A stretch of DNA of 64,000 nt from Echinarachnius parma (taxonomy: Eukaryota > Echinodermata > Echinoidea > Clypeasteroida > Echinarachniidae), in contig JBAMJV010001370.1 of the NCBI GenBank assembly GCA_037951105.1, forward strand, positions 1 through 64,000, given 5' to 3'. Below the pieces are notes generated by a model, which saw only the letters and a list, made by a program, of their open reading frames with translations, made no database searches and was not told the origin of the DNA. The position numbers and the translations under genes were made by a program. Shown here one piece after another: positions 10,823 to 19,929 of this stretch (the first letter of the stretch is position 1; the number at the start of each line of letters is the position of its first letter).

Positions 10823-11109
10823 GATTAGATGAATCATTAGTGATTTCATTATTCATTAAAGATTAGTACCTGCCCCCTTTAACATATGTATATTCTCTGA
10901 ATGTACAGAAAAGCCTTTCGCTAAAAACACCCCTTTTTTAAAGTGCCTTGGCCCAAGCCCCCAAGCCCTTCACTCCCTCTACGACGAGATCTGGCCAATC
11001 ATCATAAAATAAGCGAATCCCTCGACGCGGGGAGGACGGGAGGGTACTTATAAAGGGGGCAGGTACTAATCTTTAATGGATAATGAAATCACTAATGATT
11101 CATCTAATC
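10823..11109. repeat. Palindrome split by a small element
   Basis: Bases 10823-10863 and 11069-11109 are inverted copies of each other (41 bp, one mismatch). With one TA between them they would form an 84-bp near-perfect hairpin. A 201-bp insert with TA on both sides interrupts it exactly at the centre. The right end overlaps the left palindrome arm of the large element starting at 11106. Confidence 0.85.
10866..11066. mobile_element. 201-bp deletion derivative of element 2
   Basis: Ends GTACCTGCCCCCTTT and AAAGGGGGCAGGTAC are inverted, and TA flanks both sides. Bases 10866-11005 are identical, as far as I can read, to the reverse complement of 18022-18161, the right end of the large element 2. 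It therefore looks like an internally deleted, non-autonomous copy mobilised by the same machinery. Confidence 0.85.
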
Positions 11110-11150
11110 CAGTACAAGATCTAGTACCTGCCCCCTTTAACATATGTATA
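11106..11150 (+). repeat. Left terminal inverted repeat of element 2
   Basis: Exact reverse complement of 18135-18179. It comprises a 16-base outer arm, TA, then GTACCTGCCCCCTTTAACAT and ATGTATA. The outer arm also resembles that of element 1 (both begin AATCCA and contain AGATC). Confidence 0.95.
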
Positions 11151-12014
11151 ATAACACAGACCAACACCCAACACAGTAAGACAATTACTGTGAGGGGGAG
11201 GGGTCGAGAACACCGCAATGCGGACCCAGCAGCCAGCGCTGCCACAGCAACGTCAACCTACTAGCTACCATGTCACGGAGAACCAAGAAAGGGAGGCATA
11301 GGATGAAGCCCAGAAGGCGGTCCCCAGGGACCCTCCACCGGCACTCCGGCGAAGGGGTCCAGGAAACCGCGACCGTCCCTGCATCATGGACACGAAACGA
11401 CGGCAGGGCCAAGGCCTAACCCGGCACAACCACTTCACATGCGGCCCGGGCACCTCAACCTATCGACTCAGACCGACGAAAACGCCGGCACACGGCATGC
11501 AAGACGGCACTAGACGACGAGAAGGAGGCCGGCAAGAAAGGAGGCCTGCACGACGCGAGAAATCAAACTCGCTCGAGAAACCCTTGAGCACGGCCCCGGA
11601 GGCCGACCAATAGCACCTGAACGACGCTCAGGATGCCCTCGTCGAAAAGCTCAAACAACAAACCAGCTATCTCTGCTACAGAAGCAACGGAGAAGCTAAT
11701 GACGCATCACTTCTTGAAGCGTAATAACCGAGAGTCGTACGACCGCCAGGCAACTCCCTAGAGGAGGGCAAACAAGCTCTGCCGCTCGGGCAGAGAGTCC
11801 ACCCTGCACTGCCGGCTGCCGAACAGCGGCCACAACGCTAAGAGCAGGCAACGAGGCCGGGGATGGCCTCCCCGACAATGGCCAAACCATCAGACCAGGC
11901 CGCAGGGCAAGAGACAGACTAAAACAATCCTCGAGCCCCCCAAGCGTAACCTTCCCTGGCGATGAAAAATAAAAAAAGGCACCCTATTGACTCACAATAG
12001 AGCGCTACCTAAAG

Positions 12015-12070
12015 TGGCGACCTTGCCAGGACGCGAACCTGGAGTCCCTGATTCGCAGTCAGATGTCTTA
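12015..12070 (-). pseudogene. tRNA-Arg(GCG)-like 3' two thirds with encoded CCA
   Basis: The minus strand has the anticodon arm TCTGA-CTGCGAA-TCAGG (anticodon GCG) and a perfect T stem CCAGG/CCTGG around TTCGCGT. It continues with the acceptor strand, discriminator G and an encoded CCA (12015-12017). The T-arm is nearly that of animal tRNA-Arg(ACG), except that A58 is C. Position 26 is A instead of G. The 5' acceptor and most of the D-arm are missing. Confidence 0.65.
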
Positions 12071-12071
12071 A

Positions 12072-12150
12072 AGAGATTGAGAGAGGGTTGAACTCGAGAC
12101 CCTGAGTGACTGAGTCAAGGTCGCTATCCAATACACTACACAGTATGTCA
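12072..12150 (-). pseudogene. Degenerate tRNA-like sequence, isotype unclear
   Basis: Upstream of the Arg-like fragment on the minus strand there is a D-arm-like run (TAGTGTATTGGATAGCG) and a B-box-like GAGTTCAACCC. Spacing is compatible with a tRNA, but the anticodon stem pairs poorly and there is no CCA. It may be a tRNA relic fused to the Arg-like one. Confidence 0.35.
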
Positions 12151-14109
12151 CCCTATCCATAGGGCAACAAGGCCACGCACCCTCTCACCACTGCGAAACG
12201 GAACTAGCGCCCAAAACTACCTGCTCGATGTCGGCCAATTAAGGACGCAACGGCAGCAACAACACTGGAGGCGACACCCAACACCATCATGGCAAAGGGC
12301 GGTAGTGAGAACTACCCAAACCTGAGACATATCGGTGTCAACAACATACTGCAAATACTCAACCAAAATTTGGAAACCAAGCAACATAAACGCTTGCCCG
12401 ACTCCATTGCATCCCAAGAAACTATCGACAATAAGCCACTGAGAACATAAGGATGAGAGTTGAGTCGTTCAGACTAACGCAAAAGTCCCCTGGAAAACCC
12501 CACTGTCCCATCGAACGATCAAGGGAGTGGGAATAACAATGCCCACAATCATCTACTCTTCCACAAGGCCAGGGATGCCGATGGGGGAACCCCCTAAACG
12601 GCTACTTCCACGAGAAACACCGGACCCGCGCCATGAAATCAGAGTATCCATGGCAGGGCCAGGAAAGTCGCAAGATAACGCGAACGGAAACGACAACGGG
12701 AAGAAAAGCCTCCCCGCAGGCGTGACCTAGCAAATGACACTAGGACTAGACCTATCTCTCTCCTAGCCACTGCGCGGGAGAGAGCTACGCGCCCGACGGA
12801 AGCAGACAATTGTCATGCATAAACAATCGGCACGACATAACAATCCCGCCCTAGCTAGCCCGCTGGCGCGGCCGCGGGCCGGGGCGGGAAGCACAAGTGA
12901 ACCGTCGCTATAGCGAGCCCTAGATCGCGGGCGGCATGGCCAACCGATCGCCGGGGCCGCAACCCTAACGACCGTCAGCGCGGGAAGGTCCCGACAACAT
13001 CACAGTCATAAAACAAAAGAATCTGAAGCTCCAAAAATGTAACCGGAGCTCAAATCAAGGGCCCCAACTCCTCGCCTGCGCGGCCAGGGCCCCATAAATT
13101 CAATGAGCTAATAAACAAGTGAATCCAGAGCTCCACAATTATAAATAAACGGAGCTCACGACCATATTGCCTTGGATTCGGCCTAGAGTCCAAACACGTA
13201 TAGCACTGTGTCAAGGATCCTACTGCCGGGCACTAAAATTTAACGACACACCAAGCGTTAAATGCCTCTTACACAAAGTGAAAATAAAACAAGCAGCTGC
13301 ATAAAACCACATTCAATATAGCAATATATTCAACAATTCACCACAACACCAGCCCTATAGACCACTCACCGACCGCCACGGAGGGTAGAATAACATTGAC
13401 CAACGCTCCCGAACGTTCCAGATGCTACAAAAGCATCATAAAAAATCCATCATACCTCACGGATGTACACCGCGCATCGACGGAAACGGATGCCAGCGTC
13501 GCGCCATATTGAAGACTAAAACCCAACAAGCCGCATGATGGCGCTACATATTGTCCCGATGATCTAGCATCGGGCAAATGTCCTCAGGAAAGAACCACTC
13601 GATCCCCGAACCGAACGAGGCACTGCATCCAGGCCACCGCGGCGCCGATCGCGCCGCTCGTCGTGAAAACAATCACGCACCACAACCTCCGCAGTCCCGC
13701 TAAAGCACGGGAAGGGCTCAAATGGGCTGACACGAGCCCGAGAAACAAATCAAGGGCCCTGTCGTATACATAAACTATGCACAACCCAAACGTCGGTCAG
13801 AAGTACTATAACGTACCGCCGACGAAACTGGCGTAGGACCATATATCGTCGCGGAAGGAACTCGCGAAAGACAATCAAAGCCCGAAACTAGCCAGGCAAG
13901 CATATCATTCACAGCGTGCTGAAGTCAACCGACCTGCCCGACACGGCGACAAAAAAGAACCACTATAGAATTGCGGCCATACCCCAAAACTATATCCAGC
14001 CGCCCAAGACGCCTTCTTTGTTATCATGTTAACACCGAATAAAAATAAATCAATTCGATAAACATAGGCACCCATATGCTCCCGCATACCTAAATACAAA
14101 AACAACCGT

Positions 14110-14460
14110 ATCTATATATTACTCCCCGCAGAGGGCGGCTAAAGAGAAAAGGGGGAACATTGATCACCCCTTAATAACCATGTTCATACTAAATGAGCAT
14201 ATCCAATTCAATGAACATTATGCAAACGTACAAACATATACACTTATATCTCTATATTTCTCCAGCTCACCCAGGAGGGGCCGCTTAAGAGAAACCGCTT
14301 AGGGGAAAGGGGGGAACATTGTTCGGTCCTTTACAACCATGTTCATACTAAATGAGCATATCCAAATCAATGAACAATACACATACGTAAAACATATACA
14401 CTAATATCTCTGTATTTCTCCTGCTCCCCTAAAGAGGGGCCGCTTAGGAGAAAACGGAGC
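14110..14460 (+). repeat. Tandem repeat of about 150 bp in element 2
   Basis: Two full units and part of a third. Landmarks are ACCATGTTCATACTAAATGA twice and GGGGCCGCTTA-like blocks with GGGGGAACATTG. Noncoding as far as I can see. Confidence 0.8.
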
Positions 14461-14551
14461 AATGTTCGCACCGACGAGAAAAACCCTCCCTTCGACTTCG
14501 AATAGCCAGAGGATCTCCCGCGGCCAGGGGGTAACAATCAAGTAATTCACG

Positions 14552-14625
14552 TGGAGAGGCATCCGGAGCTACACCGGGGACCTCCAGATCTGCAGTCGAA
14601 AGCTCAACCACTGAGCTTAATTCCC
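14552..14625 (-). pseudogene. tRNA-Cys(GCA)-like sequence with encoded CCA
   Basis: The minus strand contains AGCTCAGTGGTTGAGC, then GACTGCAGATC (anticodon GCA), GGAGGTCCCCGG, a T loop TGTAGCT and CCGGATGCCTC. U73 and an encoded CCA (14552-14554) follow. This matches animal tRNA-Cys base for base through the D-arm and variable region. The 5' acceptor strand no longer pairs well, and A58 is replaced by G. Confidence 0.75.
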
Positions 14626-14705
14626 CCCACCATGCCTACATCGACAGAAGTCAATCACATAGCTGAACACTGCAGGGGGGACCCCTTAAGTATAAACAAA
14701 TTATA

Positions 14706-14758
14706 ACAGGGGACATCCGGATCTACCCGGGGGCCTCTCGACCTGCCGTCGAAGCTGA
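14706..14758 (-). pseudogene. Second tRNA-Cys-like fragment
   Basis: About 80 bases further left on the minus strand, after the first Cys-like sequence, a shorter copy retains AGCTTCGACGGCAGGTCGAG, with a paired anticodon stem and GCA preserved, then GGCCCCCGGGTAGATCCGGAT. The A-box half is lost and no CCA is visible. The flanking DNA is also partly repeated, so it looks like a local duplicate. Confidence 0.55.
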
Positions 14759-17342
14759 CCCCCCCTGAATCCGCTGCCCGTGAAAACACACGAACGAGAC
14801 TGCACACGACTCGAACACCCCACCACGAGGGGTACGGCCCAGACAGAGCCAGCACCCGACGTCGATGACGGACTTCCAACTCATCAGCCCTGGCTGCGAT
14901 GCTCTGAAACGATGCCGGAAACACCGACAACCGAAGAGCGAACGCGCCGTCACCGAGACAAGAGACCAGCAACGATCTCCTCCTCGAAGGCCTGCGCACA
15001 AACGGTCACCCCGACAGGGCCCACCGAAGCAGCCAGGGTCAACAGCACCGGGGAGTCGGTCCCACAAAAAACGACCACGATCGCTTGACTGAAATGGCAA
15101 GGCCGTCGACCGCCCGCCCTCGGGAGCTAAGTCGCGGAGCCTCAGCGATCCTCCCCAGCTACTGCCTCGCATTCCTGCGCCACTGGAAATAAACGAGCGG
15201 GGGGGGGGGGGGGGGGGGGCGGAGCCACACCCCTATTGGCGTCCGTCCGCCCCACGGATCTACTGATCCAATGAATATGAATCTATCAACATCATACTAA
15301 AACATTTTAATGTAGACCCAACGTTCATATTCAATAATACTAGGCAACGTTCCATAAGCGTTAATAGCTATCTGGGCCCCCGCCCCGAAGACAAACAGGC
15401 ATGAGGTACGCCCCAGACAAGCAGAACCTGAGCCGCAGGCCACAGGGGGCAAGCCACAGTGGGGAAGCCACCGTGGACAAGCCCGGCCGACGCTGGCAAC
15501 TCGGCATCCGCCGCAGTCGCAAGAAGTCCGAATGGATACGCCCTGAGCGAGGCCGCGCCTAAACAGGGGAAGCCGCGACCAGGGGAACCAGGGGACACCG
15601 GCACACCCCCCATCGGAGCACCGGAGGCCCGGGCCAACGGTCCCTCCGCCTTATCTTGGGACCGAAGACCACCCCTCAGCGTCAAAAGCTAAAGACCGGG
15701 CAGAACTCTAGGTTCAGAGGGGTATAGCACAGCGAACCGCGAGCCCGCCTAGGCTTAAACATCTTTAAGAAGCAAGGCAGGCTGGGCACAGGCCGGCCCG
15801 GTCTCGCAACTACCACCCGCAACACGGGGGTGAGACGCTCGAAACCACGTGAAATGATGCCATTCCATAAATCCAGCTGACAACGACAAGAGAGCAGGGA
15901 AAAGGTAGAAGGTAACAAATCCCCAACTCCCCCGCCAGGAACAGCAACCCAACTGAATCCATAGGATTCCACAAGACCGCCATCGCGGTCGGGCATCGGT
16001 ACACACCACATCGGCAAGCCAGGTCTGAAGTCCATGATAGGCACGCCCAAAAGAAAAGCCTGCCTACACGGGACTTAACTCTGAAAAAGGAAAAAAGAAG
16101 CGATTTGTATAGCGCCTAACATGATCGATAACCATCTTAAGACTCTCACAAAAAGGAGCTAACAGACCCACTACCACAACAAGGGATAGCCGACCCACAA
16201 GGGGGGGGGGGGCCCCCCTTGGGCGTATACAAATCCCAGGCGCCGCCCCGCCTGACGGCGCCCAGGACGCACATCTCGATCTGAAGGGGAAGGCGGGAGG
16301 AGGGGGGTCGCCGCCCCCCCCACCCCCCCTACATGCATAATTCGGAAGTCGGAGCACGGGCCAATGGGACGCGCGACGACAACCGCTACATATCGGACAT
16401 GAAATACTGGACAGGGTGCCCGCGGCAACATGGACTGCACAAAAGAAACACCCCACGAATGCCCCGAGAACCGGGGGGAGTTGGTCCGCAACCCCCCCCC
16501 CCTACCCGAAGGGAGCGAACTACCCATCTATTCTTCTCTAATAAATGCACGGCCTCCCGGTGGGCTCAATCCGAACCAGAGGTCTAGGACTTGAAACGAA
16601 GTTCCCTGCTTATAAAAATGATTCCGACTACAATATTTGGGGGAAGGGGGCAGAGAGCACCGAATGCGGCTCCGCCCCCTAAGTGCGAACTTTAAAGAGA
16701 CCTGCGCCCTAAAGCCGGCTCAATAAACACACAACGGAACCCGCTAAACTGCAAGCAAACAAAGGCTAACATGCACTACCAAACGCACTACATGAATAAC
16801 CAAATAAGGGGGAGGAGGCCAGAAGGTACTATTTCAACCCGTGACCCCCCCAGCAGTAAAGGTAAACTTCCAAAGGAAGAGCACTAACGTAAATCCACCT
16901 TCCCAAAAAAACAACAAGGACCTACGCGCGAGTGCTAACGTCCTTGCAAACGTGCTCAAACCAACAGAGAGAACACGAAACACAAGGAACGAGGGCCCGG
17001 AGCCAGCAAAAAAAATTTTTTTTTTTTTTTTTTCACAACACCCCAGGGCCAAGCCCCCACCCCCCAAGGGGGGGGGGGGGGAGGGGGGGGAGGGGGGGGA
17101 AGGGCCCGAGCCCCACCCCCCCCCCCCCCGGCCGACACCCGAATCCAGAAAAAAAAAAAAACAAACACAAGAGAGGCAAGGGAGGTTAAAATACCCCTGC
17201 ACCGTGGAAAACGGGAAACGGGAGGAACAATAAACATCTCATTTAATAAAATAGACAATCAAAGCTTCCTCAGTCACACAATAATTATAAGGGGCAAAGT
17301 CACGCACAAACTAAAACCCCGACAATAACACCGTGCGAAAAC

Positions 17343-17370
17343 AAAATGGCCGCCCGGCGCTGACGTGGCA
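17343..17370 (+). promoter_or_regulatory. YY1-like plus CRE/UPR-like motif pair, copy 1
   Basis: AAAATGGCCGCC (YY1-like) is followed by TGACGTGGCA (CRE or XBP1/ATF6-type site) nine bases after the first motif starts to diverge. The same arrangement recurs 336 bases downstream. It suggests a promoter-like module, but no transcript or gene can be assigned. Confidence 0.3.
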
Positions 17371-17678
17371 AAAAACCAAACGCCAACGGGAGGCCGATCC
17401 TCCGAGCGCACCCGCTGAGTAACGGCGGAGAATCTTTTCAAAAATACGCCCGGAGCGCCCGATTCACGGGGCCAAAATTAAACTATAAAACGGCTGCCGG
17501 AACGGACAACAAATTCATTCAAAACAAAGTAGAGGTAATGCTCGAAGTGAAAGGATACAAAACATGTAAACAAAGTATTTTCACAAAGTAAACAATCAAA
17601 TCTTCCACAGCCACACAATAATCAGAAGGGGTAAAGCAACACACGAGCTAAAACCCCAACTATAACAACACCAAATTC

Positions 17679-17706
17679 AAAATGGCCGCCCGACGCTGAC
17701 GTGGCA
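17679..17706 (+). promoter_or_regulatory. YY1-like plus CRE/UPR-like motif pair, copy 2
   Basis: Both motifs are retained exactly (AAAATGGCCGCC and TGACGTGGCA) at the same spacing as copy 1, although flanking bases have diverged. Confidence 0.3.
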
Positions 17707-18134
17707 AAAACCACCCGTCAACAAGAGGCAAACCCTCCGAACGCACCCCCAGAGTTCTGGGGGGAAATTTTTCAAAATACGCTCGGATCGCCCGTTTCAC
17801 GGGGCCAAAAACAGAAAGCCAAACGGCTACAAAAAGGCCGCCGAAACGGACAACAAACCCTTAAAAAAAAACGGGCCAAGGCTCTAAATAAGGCAGGGAT
17901 GATGCTCGAAGTGAAAAAGGATACAAAAGTGTAGATTTCACTGCAACTTCAGAAGATTGAAAGTCCAAAACGAGAGCTCCAAAAAAAACACGTCAGGCTA
18001 GACTGATGATTCGCGAAAAAGATGATGATTGGCCAGATCTCGTCGTAGAGGGAGTGAAGGGCTTGGGGGCTTGGGCCAAGGCACTTTAAAAAAGGGGTGT
18101 TTTTAGCGAAAGGCTTTTCTGTACATTCAGAGAA

Positions 18135-18179
18135 TATACATATGTTAAAGGGGGCAGGTACTAGATCTTGTACTGGATT
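18135..18179 (-). repeat. Right terminal inverted repeat of element 2
   Basis: Exact reverse complement of 11106-11150. The adjacent 140 bases of the core are duplicated in the 201-bp derivative at 10866-11066. Confidence 0.95.
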
Positions 18180-18322
18180 TTACAGTCAACCAAAATTCAT
18201 CTATTGACGAAACTGTGAAGTGAGCAGCAACAAGTAGGCACATTGATACAAATGGGTATTACCCTTCTAGCACTAATTGCAGTAATTTTGTTTGCAATAT
18301 ACTTGCACTGATTCAAAGTCAA

Positions 18323-18485
18323 AACTGTGGCGTAGCATGGTTGGACTTACTTGTGGGGGGGTACAAATTTTCAGGGTGGTCGGGGCACACTCTGTTTTTT
18401 GTTTTCATGTAAATTATTTTCTCATTATGTATTTTTTTTGGAGGGGGGAGCATGTGTCCCCCCCCCCCCCCCCTCCCCCACACAC
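18323..18485. mobile_element. Partial GTGGCGTAGC element
   Basis: Starts CTGTGGCGTAGCATGGTTGG like the complete element at 30170-30506 and runs into G- and C-rich tracts, but the right inverted end is missing. Confidence 0.5.
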
Positions 18486-18959
18486 CATCAAGCTCTACAG
18501 GAGTTCTCAAAAGCTACCAATTGTAAAACTGTAAAGTGAGCAGAAGCAACAAAGTTGTTATTGATATCCATCCAAGGGTATTTAGTACACTCGCACTACT
18601 CGCTGTACGCAGAATCCTGCAATCGATTCCAGGTACTCAATGTCGCGGGGGGAAAAAAATAATAAGGTGCTTACGAAGAAAGTACTTGACTCTCAAAAGG
18701 TGTAACGGATGTTTACAGAGAAAACGTACGTGGATGGAATGGAAAAACACAAAGGCATTTTAGCCTGCGAGCCACTCGTGAATTTCTTCTCGGCATTACC
18801 TCGCTTTATAAATTATTCATAACAAGAAAGGATAGGTTCATTTTATATAGTGCTTTAAAAATATAAAATGGTACTCTAAATGTAGACAACAGACATACAT
18901 TCTAGATTTTGTTCGTTGTATAGGAATGGAGTAATTAGACTTTTCAGGTAAAGCTGTCT

Positions 18960-19195
18960 AAGGTACAGAGTCAAGTAAGTATAAGTTGTTTTTTAAAAAC
19001 TTTTTTTAATTCCTCCATTCATTCATTTTGATGTTTGTGTGTTTTATGATTGTTTTACTATGTTACTCTATTATGTCCTTCTGTATACTTTGCCAATTGT
19101 CATACTTTGATGTTTTTAAATGAATTGTGGAAATCAAATCAAATCAAATCAAATCAAATCAAATCAAATCAAATCAAATCAAATCAAATCAAGTG
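18960..19195 (+). repeat. Possible LINE 3' tail with (AAATC)n
   Basis: A T-rich block ends in about twelve copies of AAATC (19133-19192), the type of short tandem tail left by non-LTR retrotransposons. No reverse transcriptase sequence is present, so it would be a heavily 5'-truncated copy. Confidence 0.45.
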
Positions 19196-19371
19196 TATTT
19201 TTGCAATTTCATTTGGCACTCAGAGGGTTCATAAAAAAGGAAGAAGGAGGATCATAGAAACAGTTTTCTTTCTTTTATTAGATTCTTAATGTATGTAACA
19301 CGCTTTATAGAGAATATAATTATACTATTATATACAATTGATAAGTGATGTGCTATCGTCATTATTTTTAC

Positions 19372-19476
19372 CTCACAAAAGACATTTTTACCTCACAAAA
19401 GACATTATTTTTACTTCACAAAAGACATTTTTACCTCACAAAAGAATTTTTTCTTCACAAAAGACATTATTTTTAC
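19372..19476 (-). repeat. Tandem array of 5' splice sites downstream of the 19.5-kb exon
   Basis: Five extra copies of the exon's last bases plus donor (TCTTTTGTGAG then GTAAAAAT) follow the real donor, at spacings of 19-23 bases. Three copies keep GTGAG|GTAAAA intact (exon edges at 19372, 19392 and 19435). Two have GTGAAG instead (at 19415 and 19454), and the one at 19454 has also lost the GT. Confidence 0.9.
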
Positions 19477-19644
19477 CTCACAAAAGACCCTCCTGGCCAT
19501 GCCAACGTAGAAGACGCCGACGATGATGCGGGCGTCCTGGCGCTTGAGGTTCTGCACAGCGTTGTCGGGGACCGTAAGGAAGCTCTGGCGACTGACGATC
19601 TCCATGCCAACCGACTTCACTCTCTGCTCTAGGTCTTCGATAGT
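19477..19644 (-). CDS. GABBR1: GABA-B receptor (GABBR1-type) ligand-binding domain exon, 3rd of 4 seen
   Basis: A 168-base phase-0 exon of 56 codons, the same length as the vertebrate GABBR1 segment. It encodes [40 protein letters not shown] and [16 protein letters not shown]. The family pattern is [29 protein letters not shown] and ARKVFCE. The tyrosine of GVFY corresponds to the GABA-contacting Tyr250 of human GB1b. The acceptor is TTCTTCCGCAG before ACT, giving FTS-TIEDLE across the junction. The donor is TGTGAG|GTAAAA. Downstream on the minus strand the donor region is tandemly repeated (19372-19476); use of the copy at 19435 would add 14 residues in frame. Confidence 0.95.
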
Positions 19645-19929
19645 CTGCGGAAGAAAGAATTAAAAGTCTTTTATGAAACACCCTGTGCATTGTAAACCTG
19701 TTCGTTGATTAATACAAGATGGAATCATTTTTAGAATGTTCTGTTTAGTACGCAACAACATTTTTTCCTCCAAAAGTATTGGTTTGGAGTAATAACTATA
19801 CAGTTGCCCCTAGGAATATAATTTCTAGATGGGTGGCGCCATATTAATGCTTGAAAGCCAGTTCTGACTGAATGACTCAATGAAATTCTTTAATTTGCAA
19901 TATACAGGTAGTACTTGGCATAAGCTGTA
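19645..19929. other. Short intron stretch, nothing recognised
   Basis: AT-rich intron sequence directly upstream (minus-strand sense) of the 19.5-kb exon. No repeat or motif recognised beyond the splice acceptor. Confidence 0.5.

Larger units (their letters stand above)
17240..17935 (+). repeat. 336-bp tandem duplication near right end of element 2
   Basis: Two diverged units (about 17240-17575 and 17576-17935) share ATGGCCGCC, TGACGTGGCAAAAA, TTTCACGGGGCC-like and ATGCTCGAAGTGAAA landmarks. Both units are GC-rich at the motif cluster and AT-rich elsewhere. Confidence 0.8.
11106..18179. mobile_element. Large GC-rich inverted-repeat element 2
   Basis: A 7.07-kb element with perfect 45-bp inverted ends. 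The core is 11124-18161 with TA at 11122-11123 and 18162-18163; outside these, 16-base arms form a perfect palindrome. It is GC-rich with long G/C and A/T runs, like element 1, and its right 90 bases align with the right end of element 1. No transposase is seen. The longest frames (about 150 codons near 14.7-15.2 kb) are compositional and unrecognised. Cargo includes Arg- and Cys-like tRNA sequences, a 150-bp tandem repeat and a 336-bp tandem repeat with promoter-like motifs. It lies in the intron between the 19.5-kb and 6.2-kb GABA-B exons. Confidence 0.85.

Noticed and set aside
14655-15172. Overlapping 102-149-codon frames in element 2
   Set aside because: Frames on both strands are open at once, as expected from low AT content; no recognisable domain, and one overlaps the tRNA-Cys-like relics.
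10-18179. Elements 1 and 2 as Polinton-like, Helitron or LTR elements
   Set aside because: No capsid, polymerase, integrase, Rep/helicase or reverse transcriptase sequence, and no direct terminal repeats. TA flanks and 45-bp inverted ends fit a cut-and-paste DNA element better.
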